DNA of 60,584 nt from Steroidobacteraceae bacterium (GTDB lineage Bacteria > Pseudomonadota > Gammaproteobacteria > Steroidobacterales > Steroidobacteraceae), in NCBI GenBank assembly GCA_029266835.1, contig JAQSWD010000040.1:1-60584 (forward strand), in the 5' to 3' direction. A model generated the notes under the pieces. That model was not told where the DNA came from, did no database searches, and saw only the letters and a program-made list of their open reading frames with translations. This document shows positions 8,902-16,854 of the stretch, in pieces. Every line of letters begins with the position of its first letter. The stretch's first letter is position 1. Made by a program: the position numbers and the translations under genes.

Positions 8902-9456
8902 TCAGGTTTCCGGATCTTCGCTGACCTTGGGAATGTGGAATTGTCCTTCGAGGTCCGCGAGCTTGTCGATGTCGATGTCACCCACGATGCTGACCACGGT
9001 GAACTCGCGTGGCTGCGTGGCGATCACCGCGAGCCCGCAGGTCTTGTTGTCTTCCACGCAAATGAACACGTCCACGTCTTCCTTGGCGTCGCGTTTGTGG
9101 ATCGTCACCATGGAATTCCACTCCGGCCCCTTGAGCTGGTTGCGCACGGCGTCGACGTCGGCCTTGCTGTAGCCATCGTCGCTGTCGAACTTGTAGCTGC
9201 GCACCTTGACCGACTTGATGTCGTCGAGCACGCGCAGGTTCGGGTCGGTTTCGCGCTCGTTCTTCGTCACGGCGCGGGCGATGGCCAGCAGGAATCCACC
9301 GACGTTCACGTCGATGGTTTCGGAGGCCCGGGCGCGCAAATGTGAGAAATCCGGCACCTGCAGCTCGGGTGTGCGGCCGAAGGTGGCGACGGGCAGGGTG
9401 AGGGCGGTGGCGGCCGCCAGCGCGGCGCAGGCGACAGAATACTTGGCGAATTTCAC
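8902..9456 (-). CDS. DUF4252 secreted protein (proximal copy)
   Basis: A 184-residue protein with an N-terminal signal peptide (cleavage near residue 27) and a DUF4252 domain. It is the first gene of the operon DUF4252 / ECF sigma / anti-sigma-like / DUF4252. It contains a Cys pair (CVEDNKTC) absent from the distal copy. The two copies are diverged paralogues rather than a recent duplication. Function is unknown; context suggests an envelope-stress or surface role under the sigma factor. Confidence 0.82.
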   Translation of the reverse strand: MKFAKYSVACAALAAATALTLPVATFGRTPELQVPDFSHLRARASETIDVNVGGFLLAIARAVTKNERETDPNLRVLDDIKSVKVRSYKFDSDDGYSKADVDAVRNQLKGPEWNSMVTIHKRDAKEDVDVFICVEDNKTCGLAVIATQPREFTVVSIVGDIDIDKLADLEGQFHIPKVSEDPET

Positions 9457-9525
9457 GGCGGGCTCCTGTTTGTATGTCCCTGGGAGCTAAACGGACCAGG
9501 AACCCGCCAGGTTGCAGTGCCGCGG

Positions 9526-10065
9526 CTAATTGATCGTGAATGGCACCAGCGTCGACCCCAGCTCGTGGGGCGCCTGCGGGTTGGTTCGCAGACCATCGAA
9601 AAGGACCGCCCCGCGGGCCTCGAAGCTTCCGCGCTCGGGAAAGGAATGCTGGACGCTGAAAACCTTGGTTTCGCCGGCCGCGAAAGTCAGCGTGCTCTCC
9701 GCCATGGTGAACATGGCGGCGGCCGACCATAACCAGACCACTTCGCTGGACCCGCTTTCAAATGCGAAGAAGTCGTACTGTTGTCCGCTGCGGAAATCGA
9801 TCTCGACCGGCTGGTTGGTGCGGTTGCGGACCGAGAGCTCGAAGGTGATGGGCTCATCCTGCGGGAAGGCGCTTTTTACCGCGCCCGCGGAATCCTTGAG
9901 CACCAGCGTTGTGGTGAAGGTGGGAACGTCCGCGTTGTCATCGTCACCAGGTATATCGTTTATGTCCCCGGTGCTGCACCGGGTCTGCGCGCCACCGGTG
10001 ACCAATGCGACGGCACCGATGGCGACTAGACGGGCAACCACCGAACGTCGTAGAAAATCGACCAT
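9526..10065 (-). CDS. BsuPI-like (intracellular proteinase inhibitor fold) secreted protein
   Basis: A 179-residue protein. It has a signal peptide or N-terminal membrane anchor, then an acidic linker (DIPGDDDNADVP). The rest is a beta-sandwich resembling the BsuPI inhibitor family: a strand with ITFELSVRNRTNQPVEIDFRSGQQYDF-type composition and a terminal block on rounding or limits. The start is set at ATG 10065; the longer open frame would run back over the divergent CPXCG gene. Whether it inhibits a protease is unknown. Confidence 0.6.
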   Translation of the reverse strand: MVDFLRRSVVARLVAIGAVALVTGGAQTRCSTGDINDIPGDDDNADVPTFTTTLVLKDSAGAVKSAFPQDEPITFELSVRNRTNQPVEIDFRSGQQYDFFAFESGSSEVVWLWSAAAMFTMAESTLTFAAGETKVFSVQHSFPERGSFEARGAVLFDGLRTNPQAPHELGSTLVPFTIN

Positions 10066-10099
10066 GGCACCTCCGAAGAAACCTCTGCCGGAACCGTCG

Positions 10100-10372
10100 A
10101 TGAGCGCCGCGCAGATCGATGAGCTGTACGGCCTGGAACCCGTCATCGACGGCGAGTCCGCAGAAGTGGACCCGGCATCGCGGCCGGAGTTCGTGGTCGT
10201 CGGCTGCCCGTATTGCGGCGAACACTTCGAGACTAGCGCGGACGCCAGCGCGGGTCCGTGTAAATATGTCGAGGATTGTCAGGTCTGCTGCCAACCCATT
10301 GAAATGGAAGTGCGGCTCGACGACAGCGGCGAATTCCAGGAGCTGGTGACGCGGCGCGGAGACCAGGAGTAG
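10100..10372 (+). CDS. CPXCG-motif cysteine-rich protein
   Basis: A 90-residue protein with the family's defining motif CPYCGE and a second knuckle (CQVCCQPIEMEV), which probably bind one zinc ion. An acidic N-terminal region precedes them. I chose ATG 10100. An in-frame ATG at 10064 also exists, but it would overlap the start codon of the divergent BsuPI-like gene. The SDR gene follows after 9 bases. The family is widespread in gammaproteobacteria and has no assigned function. Confidence 0.8.
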   Translation: MSAAQIDELYGLEPVIDGESAEVDPASRPEFVVVGCPYCGEHFETSADASAGPCKYVEDCQVCCQPIEMEVRLDDSGEFQELVTRRGDQE

Positions 10373-10381
10373 TAAGGGGAG

Positions 10382-11110
10382 ATGAACGGGATGGGCAAGA
10401 AGGTGGCGCTGATCACCGGCGCGGGCAGCGGCATCGGGCGCGCGACCGCGCTGGCGTTCCTGCGCGACGGTTTCCAGGTGGCGCTCGCGGGGCGCAGCAT
10501 CACGAAGCTGGCGGCAGTGGCCGCCGAAGCGGGCGCCGATGCGCAGGTCATCAGCGTGGAAGCGGACGTGCGCCAGCCCGAACAGGTACGCCTGTTGTTC
10601 GACTCGGTGCGCGAAAAGTTCGGGCGTCTGGACGTGCTGTTCAACAACGCGGGCATGAACGCACCGTTCCTGCCGCTGGAAGACATGCCCTACGAGAAAT
10701 GGCGCGACGTCATCGACACCAACCTCACGGGCGCATTCCTGTGCACCCAGCAGGCGTTCCGGATCATGAAGGATCAGTCGCCGCGCGGCGGCCGCATCAT
10801 CAACAACGGCTCGATCTCCGCGCACGTGCCGCGCGCGAATTCGGCGCCGTACACCGCGTCGAAGCACGCGATCACGGGCTTGACCAAGAGCACGTCGCTG
10901 GATGGACGCCAGTTCGACATCGCATGTGGGCAGATCGACATCGGCAATGCGTTGACAGAGCTCGCGAAGTCGAGTCCGGGGTCTGAACCCATGTTCGACG
11001 TCGAGCACGTGGCGAATGCGGTGCTGCAGATGGCCAAACTACCGCTGGAAGCCAATGTGCAGTTCATGACCCTCATGGCGACCAAGATGCCCTACATTGG
11101 CCGCGGGTAG
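10382..11110 (+). CDS. SDR family NAD(P)-dependent oxidoreductase
   Basis: A 242-residue classical short-chain dehydrogenase/reductase. The cofactor loop is TGAGSGIG at about residues 12-19, the NNAG motif is at 87-90, and the catalytic Ser...YTASK set lies near residues 140-160. Substrate is not predictable. The stop codon is followed within 6 bases by the left end of the inverted-repeat element at 11116-11450. Confidence 0.92.
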   Translation: MNGMGKKVALITGAGSGIGRATALAFLRDGFQVALAGRSITKLAAVAAEAGADAQVISVEADVRQPEQVRLLFDSVREKFGRLDVLFNNAGMNAPFLPLEDMPYEKWRDVIDTNLTGAFLCTQQAFRIMKDQSPRGGRIINNGSISAHVPRANSAPYTASKHAITGLTKSTSLDGRQFDIACGQIDIGNALTELAKSSPGSEPMFDVEHVANAVLQMAKLPLEANVQFMTLMATKMPYIGRG

Positions 11111-11115
11111 TGACG

Positions 11116-11450
11116 GTAACGGGCACATTCCTCGTTTTCCAGAAAATGGGGCGGGGCTCATCGGGGGCATTGGCGTGAGGGCGAAAGGATTTCGGCGCTC
11201 ACTTTCGGGCGCCCCCTTCGGTCGCCCGCATGGGGCGACCCCGAGCGCGAAGCTGCGCAGACAGTGCTGTTTCCGCTTCGCTCGTAACTGCTGGCGAATG
11301 CGGACTTGCACCGAACCACCAAAGAGTACCTTCGCGCTGACGCTTCGCGCTCGGCGCCCTCTGCTTCGCGCCGAAATCCTTTCGCCCTCACGCCAATGCC
11401 TGCAGGTCAGCGTGCCCCATTTTCTGGAAAACGAAGAATGTCCCCATTAC
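11116..11450. mobile_element. 335-bp foldback element with terminal inverted repeats (copy A)
   Basis: The ends are 37-bp imperfect inverted repeats, 11116-11152 and 11414-11450, matching at 34 of 37 positions. An inner pair, 11169-11199 and 11368-11398, is a perfect 31-bp inverted repeat (GGCGTGAGGGCGAAAGG...). No convincing coding frame lies inside. The outer end sequence recurs at 55716-55797 and 60157-60193. The right end supplies the stop codon of the response regulator gene. This fits a non-autonomous transposable or REP/REPIN-like element. I cannot name the family, and no transposase is visible in the window. Confidence 0.7.
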
Positions 11451-12049
11451 AGCCAGCCGCGTTGGCGGGCCAGGCGGTAGGCGTCAATACGATTGTTTGC
11501 GCCTAACTTTCCGATTGCTTCGGATAGATAGTTGCGGATGGTGCCGGCCGAGAGTCCGAGCTGCTCGGCGATCTGGGGAGCGGACAGGCCTTCGCCGGAG
11601 AGGCGCAGCGCCTGGCGCTCGCGGTCGTTCAGTGGATCGGATTCGTTCCAGGCTTCGACGGCCAGCGCGGGGTCGATGGCTTTGCCGCCGCGGTGGACGT
11701 TGCGCAGCGCCTCGGCGAGTTTTTCGGCGGGGGAGTCCTTGAGCAGGTAGCCCTTCACGCCGGCATCCAGAGCGCGGCGAAGGTAGCCCTGGCGCGCGAA
11801 GGTGGTGACGATCACCACCTTGCAGGGCAGCGCCTCGGCCTGGATCTTCTGCGCGAGTTCGATACCGGTCATTCCGGGCATCTCGATGTCGGTGACCACG
11901 ATGTCGGGGCGCAGCCGTCGGCATTCGGACAGCGCCTGCAGGCCGTCGGCCGCGGCGCCGAGCACTTCGATGTCGCGTTCGAGCTTGAGCAGCGCGCCCA
12001 GCGCGCCGCGCACCATGGCCTGGTCCTCGGCGAGAAGTATCCGGATCAT
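11447..12049 (-). CDS. NarL/LuxR-family response regulator (DesR-like)
   Basis: A 200-residue response regulator. The receiver domain (1-120) has acidic residues E8/D9, the phospho-acceptor D54 in VVTDIEMPG and the conserved Lys in GYLLKDSP. The C-terminal LuxR-type helix-turn-helix includes LSAPQIAEQLGLSAGTIRNY. Its ATG overlaps the stop of the upstream kinase gene by one base (TGATG), indicating a coupled pair. The TAA stop lies inside the right terminal repeat of the adjacent element. By analogy with DesK/DesR, it probably controls the ABC exporter upstream. Confidence 0.93.
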   Translation of the reverse strand: MIRILLAEDQAMVRGALGALLKLERDIEVLGAAADGLQALSECRRLRPDIVVTDIEMPGMTGIELAQKIQAEALPCKVVIVTTFARQGYLRRALDAGVKGYLLKDSPAEKLAEALRNVHRGGKAIDPALAVEAWNESDPLNDRERQALRLSGEGLSAPQIAEQLGLSAGTIRNYLSEAIGKLGANNRIDAYRLARQRGWL

Positions 12050-13191
12050 CAGGCCGCCATCGGCACGGAGGCGCGCAGCAAGGTGCCGCCGGCGGGATTC
12101 GGCCACAGCGACAGGGAGCCGCCCACGGTGTCGAGACGCTCGCGCATGCCGTTCAGACCATTGCCTGGCACGATGCGTCCGCCGCGCCCGTCGTCGACGA
12201 CTTCCATGACCACGTCCGCGGCCTCCTTGCGCAGTCGGATGGTCACCACCTTCGCGTTCGAGTGACGCCTCACATTCGTGGCCGCTTCACGCAGCGAAAG
12301 CGCCAGCACGGTCTCGCGGTCGTGCGGCAGTTTCACGTTTTCCGTTTCGCACTTCACCTTGAATCCCTGCGCCTCGAGCAATGCGGTGGCGGCCAGCAAC
12401 TCGGACGACAGCGCGGTGCTGCGGATGCCGCTGACTGCGTTGCGCACCTGCGCCAGCGAGTCGCGCGCCACGCGCTCCACTTCGGCGATTTCGGCGCGGG
12501 CGGCGTCGATGTCGCGGTCGATGAGCTTGCGCGCAAGCTCGGACTTGAGCGCCACCACCGACAAGGTGTGGCCCAGCAGGTCGTGCAGGTCGCGACCGAT
12601 GCGCTCGCGCTCGGCCAGCGTCGCAAGACGCAGGATTTCCTCCTGGCTGCGTCGCAGCTCACGCTGGTTGAAGTGCGCATAGGCGGTGAACACCGCGATG
12701 ACCGCCAGGGTCACCGCCGGTACCAATACGCTGACGATTGTCGACCCCGAGGCGCCGAGCAGCCGGATCTCGAGCACGAAGGCGCCGATCGAGAGTGCGA
12801 TCACCGCGCTCGATACCTTCATCGGCACCAGGTACACGATCATGAAGAAGCCGAAGATCAGGTAACCCAGCGACGAGAAGTTCCACGGGGCGAGAATGAA
12901 ACCCAGCGCGAAGATGCCAGCCACGTAGCGCAGGCGCACGTTGTTCGGCCCGCCGTAGAAATACAGGCACAGGTGCAGGTAGATGAAAATCGGAACCGTG
13001 ATCAGCGTCGGCAGGATCACTTCTTCGAATGAGGCTCCCGATAGCAGCGCCCAGATGAACAACCAGATCAGGTTGATCAGGATGACGAAGGGCAACAGGT
13101 GCATGGTGCGCCCATCGGCGCGTGTCATGTAACCGACCACCGACTCGTGCGGTGGGTTGCGGATGTTCTGGATCAGCTGCGAAAGTCGCAT
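12049..13191 (-). CDS. Sensor histidine kinase, HisKA_3 (DesK-like)
   Basis: A 380-residue membrane sensor kinase. About five hydrophobic segments span residues 32-172 and leave little room for an extracellular sensor, so sensing within the membrane is likely. A linker helix leads to the HisKA_3 dimerisation box ERERIGRDLHDLLGHTLS with phospho-acceptor H203. The HATPase region follows, with REAATNVRRHSNA and DDGRGG. It partners the response regulator at 11447-12049 and lies downstream of an ABC exporter, the common arrangement for DesKR-type exporter control. Confidence 0.93.
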   Translation of the reverse strand: MRLSQLIQNIRNPPHESVVGYMTRADGRTMHLLPFVILINLIWLFIWALLSGASFEEVILPTLITVPIFIYLHLCLYFYGGPNNVRLRYVAGIFALGFILAPWNFSSLGYLIFGFFMIVYLVPMKVSSAVIALSIGAFVLEIRLLGASGSTIVSVLVPAVTLAVIAVFTAYAHFNQRELRRSQEEILRLATLAERERIGRDLHDLLGHTLSVVALKSELARKLIDRDIDAARAEIAEVERVARDSLAQVRNAVSGIRSTALSSELLAATALLEAQGFKVKCETENVKLPHDRETVLALSLREAATNVRRHSNAKVVTIRLRKEAADVVMEVVDDGRGGRIVPGNGLNGMRERLDTVGGSLSLWPNPAGGTLLRASVPMAA

Positions 13192-13223
13192 GGGTGGCCT
13201 TGGCGAAATCCTAACTCAACGCC

Positions 13224-14702
13224 TCACTCGAGGCGTATGTCATCGAGCTGGAACTGGAAGGCGCCCTGGGTGGTTTGCATCCAGCCGATGAGGCGCACGC
13301 GCTGCCAGTCGGCCGCGCCCAGGTTCTCGATCTGGAATTCGTGCTTCTGCCACTCGGGGCTGGCCGTGAAGCCCAGCATCAGCGGCGGCATGCGCACCGG
13401 CGTGCCGCTCAGCACGAGCACGGTGTACTGCTTGCCATCGCCGCGCGCGTAGAAGCTCAGCGTTTTCTTCTTCGTGTAGTCCATCAGGCCTTCGGTGGGT
13501 GGGCCTTCCGGGAAGAAGAAGGCGCCGGCGCTGGGATACTGCGTCCCCGGACGCACTTCGCCGGTGATTTCGAGCGCGCCCTTGCTGCCGTTGGCGCCGC
13601 CCTCGACGAGTTGTTGCGAGGCCGTGGACTTGCCGCCCTGGAATTGGTCCCCGTTGGCCTGGATGCCGATGCCATACGGGGATTGCGCGGAACCCGCATC
13701 GAAGTTCGCGATCAGGCCTTCCGGCGGCGCCGGGACCCCTGCGGGCGGGCCTGCCTCCACTGAAGGGGCGGGCGTGTCGGTGGCAGCGGAGCCCGCGCCC
13801 GTTGCAGCGTTTGCGTCCTCCGATTCTGTCGACTTGCCACCGAACACGCCCGAAAACGAAAGCGCCACGAGTCCCGCGGCGACAACGGCCGCCGTGCCCA
13901 ACGCCCGCTTGGGATGAGCGCCAAGCAGGCGGAAGCCGCTGCCGTGCATGCGCTTCACCGCGAGCAGGAAGAACAGCAGCGTCACTCCGGCCAGGACGGC
14001 GACGTGCATGCCGGCATCGTCCGCATTGCCGCGGCCCACGGTCGCGAGCGCCAGTTGCGACTGGTGATAGGCGGGAAAAACCGGCGCCAGTTTCTGCAGC
14101 ATCACGGGCATGACCTGCAGCGGAATGAACAACCCCGACAGGAAGGCCATGGGCAGGAACACGAAATTGATGATGGCCGGCGAGGCCTGGCCCGAGACCA
14201 GCGAGCCCATGTACATGCCGATGGCGCAGAACGGCAGGGCGCCCAGCGTATCGATGAAGAACAGCTGCGTCATCTGCCCGAAGGTCAGCGGCACCTCGCC
14301 GAGCGTGACCGCCATGACGGTCAGCAACACGGAGATGACCGCCACGAACAGCATGGCCATGCAGGCCCGCGCCAGTAGATAGGCTCCCGGCGGTTGCGGC
14401 AAGGCCTGCTTGAGCGTCAGCAGCCCCTGTTCGCGCTCGATGGCCAGCGACACACCGAAGCCGAACAGGCCCGGCCCCATGGCGCCGAACACGCCGAAGT
14501 TCGCGAAGGTGATCAGCGCCTGGTCGGCGTTGCCGCGCATCGAACCCAGGAAGATGCCGAACAGTACGTAGAACATGACGGGAAAGAACAAGGTGGGGAC
14601 GGCGAACGCGGGGGTGCGCCACGATTTCAGGAATTCGCAGCGGATCTCGCGGAAGTACGCGGACCACAGGCGGCCGGCGGGCATGGCGGTGGCGGTGCTC
14701 AT
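13224..14702 (-). CDS. ABC-2 permease fused to a CIA30-like beta-sandwich domain
   Basis: A 492-residue protein. Residues 1 to about 250 form an ABC-2 type exporter permease with six hydrophobic segments. One further helix (about 268-285) leads to an Ala/Pro-rich linker at about 290-325. Residues about 328-492 resemble the CIA30 / galactose-binding-like beta-sandwich, with LIANFDAGS at its start and a terminal GAFQFQLDDIRLE strand. The last domain would face outside the cytoplasm. Its start overlaps the stop of the ATPase gene by 4 bases, confirming the transporter pair. The fusion is in one uninterrupted frame. Substrate is unknown. Confidence 0.85.
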   Translation of the reverse strand: MSTATAMPAGRLWSAYFREIRCEFLKSWRTPAFAVPTLFFPVMFYVLFGIFLGSMRGNADQALITFANFGVFGAMGPGLFGFGVSLAIEREQGLLTLKQALPQPPGAYLLARACMAMLFVAVISVLLTVMAVTLGEVPLTFGQMTQLFFIDTLGALPFCAIGMYMGSLVSGQASPAIINFVFLPMAFLSGLFIPLQVMPVMLQKLAPVFPAYHQSQLALATVGRGNADDAGMHVAVLAGVTLLFFLLAVKRMHGSGFRLLGAHPKRALGTAAVVAAGLVALSFSGVFGGKSTESEDANAATGAGSAATDTPAPSVEAGPPAGVPAPPEGLIANFDAGSAQSPYGIGIQANGDQFQGGKSTASQQLVEGGANGSKGALEITGEVRPGTQYPSAGAFFFPEGPPTEGLMDYTKKKTLSFYARGDGKQYTVLVLSGTPVRMPPLMLGFTASPEWQKHEFQIENLGAADWQRVRLIGWMQTTQGAFQFQLDDIRLE

Positions 14703-15601
14703 GAGCGTGCCTCCTGCGTGTTCTCATTGGTGAGTTCGGTGAACGCTTCGGCGAGACCCGCCCGGCGCACCTCGATGTCGGCGAGCTGCGGATCCTCGCG
14801 GAACAGGCGCTGCAGCAGCGGTTCGGCCGCGCGCGTAGTGATCTGCATGCGATCCCGTTCCATCGCCAGCGACAGCACTTCGGGCCAGCCGCGCACGGTG
14901 TCCGCGGAAAGCTTGCTCACCAGGCTCACCTGCTTGCGCGAGACATGCGCGCGGATTTCATCCACCGAGCCGGAGGTGACGAGCTTGCCGCGCGCCATGA
15001 CGGCCACGCGGTCAGCAAGCGCCTCGGCTTCTTCGAGATAGTGCGTGGTCAGCACGATGGAACAGCCTTCGTGCAGCAGCTCGCGGATCACTCGCCAGAG
15101 CGCCTCACGCGCCTGGACGTCGAGCCCTACGGTGGGCTCGTCGAGGAACATGAGTTCCGGCCGCCCCACCAGCGCGAGGCCGAACTGCACCTGGCGTTTC
15201 TGGCCCCCGGAAAGCTTGTCGTAGCGGCGCGAGGCGATGTTGCCCAGTGCCAGACGGTGGATCAGCGCATCCACCTCGTAGGGCAACGGGTAGTAGCCTG
15301 CCACCTGCTCGAGGAGTTCGCGGCAGGTCATCACGCCGGGCAGGGCCACCTCCTGCATCATCACGCCGATGCGGCGGCGGGCGTCTATCTCCTGCGGCGG
15401 ACGATCGAACAGACGCACTTCGCCCTGGTCGGCGCTCTGCAGACCCAGCAGGAGCGAGATGGCGGTGGATTTCCCGGCGCCATTCGGTCCTAACAAGGAC
15501 AGCAGCTCCCCGCGTTTGACCGACAGGTCGAATCCATCGAGCGCGGTGATCTTGCCGTAGCGTTTGCGGACCCCGGTGAGACTGGCCAGTGTGTTCGACA
15601 T
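14699..15601 (-). CDS. ABC exporter ATP-binding protein
   Basis: A 300-residue ABC ATPase. Walker A is GPNGAGKST, the signature is LSGGQKRQVQF, Walker B is LMFLDEPTVGLD, and the switch His is in LTTHYLEEAEAL. I chose ATG 15601 because GGAGGAACG directly precedes it; an in-frame ATG lies four codons upstream. It is the first gene of a four-gene operon: ATPase, permease, histidine kinase, response regulator. The subfamily resembles drug or lipid exporters of the CcmA/NatA type. Confidence 0.93.
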   Translation of the reverse strand: MSNTLASLTGVRKRYGKITALDGFDLSVKRGELLSLLGPNGAGKSTAISLLLGLQSADQGEVRLFDRPPQEIDARRRIGVMMQEVALPGVMTCRELLEQVAGYYPLPYEVDALIHRLALGNIASRRYDKLSGGQKRQVQFGLALVGRPELMFLDEPTVGLDVQAREALWRVIRELLHEGCSIVLTTHYLEEAEALADRVAVMARGKLVTSGSVDEIRAHVSRKQVSLVSKLSADTVRGWPEVLSLAMERDRMQITTRAAEPLLQRLFREDPQLADIEVRRAGLAEAFTELTNENTQEARS

Positions 15602-15690
15602 CGTTCCTCCCATGGGCGGGAATGATGTGCGAACCGCGCTTTCGCCTGTAGTCGCCGCTGTCAGTCCGTCGATCTGACAACTGTCACCCT

Positions 15691-15762
15691 GGCCTCAGGG
15701 CGGCGGGTGTAGTCCGGCCTCAGGGCGGCGGATGAAGTCCGGCCTCAGGCCGGCGGATGAGC
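15691..15762. repeat. Three tandem copies of a 25-bp repeat
   Basis: Units lie at 15691-15715, 15716-15740 and 15741-15762 (last one partial). The consensus begins GGCCTCAGGGCGGCGG and ends GATGAAGTCC. The third unit contains the stop codon and last codons of the membrane protein gene on the minus strand (15745-16818). Each unit contains a short GC-rich inverted motif (GCC...GGC). Confidence 0.85.
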
Positions 15763-16818
15763 TATAGGAGTTTCCAGTCGCATCGACGTCGCGAGTTCCT
15801 CCTTGCCTACGCTGTCGGCGTGATCGGCGAGGATGCGCAGGTCGCTTGCCGAGTCCATCGTGAATCGTGGCGACCGCGCGCGGAACATCTCGTAGATGGT
15901 CAGCGCCACTTCGGGGCGCCCGAAGCGAAGCAGGTGTCGGATGAGCGTGCTGCCGATGGGGTTCAGCGCCAGCGGCAGTTGCCACTTCAGCGCCTGCTCG
16001 GCGATGTGCACGGCATCGCGCGCGACGTAGTCGGGTTCGAGATCGCGCAGCCAGCGCGCCAGCGGCGCGGTGGCATCCACATGTCTGCCGATGCGGCTGT
16101 TACGGAATACTTCGTCGACCATCTCCGCGCGTTGCTTCACGCGCTCCGATTCCTCGCGAGCGGCGGCGCGTTCAGGGCTGCGGCTGGGTTCGAAGCCCAG
16201 CTGTCGCCGGCGCAGCCAGATGCAGGCGCCGATGAGGCCGAAGAAGGTGACCTCGCAGATGAGGATGGCGGTGACGGCAACGATGATCGGCGGGCGCCAG
16301 GCGAGCGCCAGCCAGCAGATCAACGCCCACAGCAACAGCGCACCCAGCAGCACGAAGTACCAGGGCCCGAAGCCGCGGATCACGCGAACCCAGGCCAGCG
16401 GATTCATCGCGCGGAATACGTTGTCGCCCATGCCCAGCAGTGCCGCGGAGGCGGGGAATGCGATCAGCAGGATCACGGCCACCACGGTGCCGGCGTCACC
16501 GCCGAGTTTGTAGCAAAGAGTGCCGCCTGCGGCGATCAGCGCGCCCTGCATCCAGGGCCGGCTCTCGAATGGGCTCAGCATGTCGGTGTCCATGACCGGC
16601 GGCTCGGTGGCGCCGTCGGCGATGTGCTCGATGAGCACGTAGCAATACTTGAGCACCCAGATGTTCAGCAGCAGCGCGCCCACGTACGCCCAGATGGCGC
16701 CCGCGAGGCCGAAGAAAGATGCTGCCCAGAGGAAACCGGATATGGCCACGGAAAAGAAGCCGACCATCGTCATGCTGGTCAGGCGGAACGGAACCAGCAG
16801 AACTCGCAAGTGGTCCAT
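15745..16818 (-). CDS. Membrane protein with cytoplasmic C-terminal helical domain
   Basis: A 357-residue protein of unknown family. It has about seven hydrophobic segments between residues 10 and 235, including a Yip1-like pair near the start. A charged linker rich in Arg and Glu follows, then a soluble helical C-terminal domain (about 255-357) that looks like TPR/HEAT-type helices. The start was placed at ATG 16818, because the longer open frame runs into the divergent GMC gene. The C-terminus is encoded inside a 25-bp tandem repeat array, so its last residues may vary between strains. Confidence 0.7.
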   Translation of the reverse strand: MDHLRVLLVPFRLTSMTMVGFFSVAISGFLWAASFFGLAGAIWAYVGALLLNIWVLKYCYVLIEHIADGATEPPVMDTDMLSPFESRPWMQGALIAAGGTLCYKLGGDAGTVVAVILLIAFPASAALLGMGDNVFRAMNPLAWVRVIRGFGPWYFVLLGALLLWALICWLALAWRPPIIVAVTAILICEVTFFGLIGACIWLRRRQLGFEPSRSPERAAAREESERVKQRAEMVDEVFRNSRIGRHVDATAPLARWLRDLEPDYVARDAVHIAEQALKWQLPLALNPIGSTLIRHLLRFGRPEVALTIYEMFRARSPRFTMDSASDLRILADHADSVGKEELATSMRLETPIAHPPA

Positions 16819-16854
16819 AATGCCGCGGCTTTCCCCGGGGGGTTCAAGTAGAGC

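Noticed and set aside
9530-10099. Plus-strand upstream extension of the CPXCG gene
   Set aside because: The additional residues run antisense to the BsuPI-like gene and the conserved protein starts near 10100.
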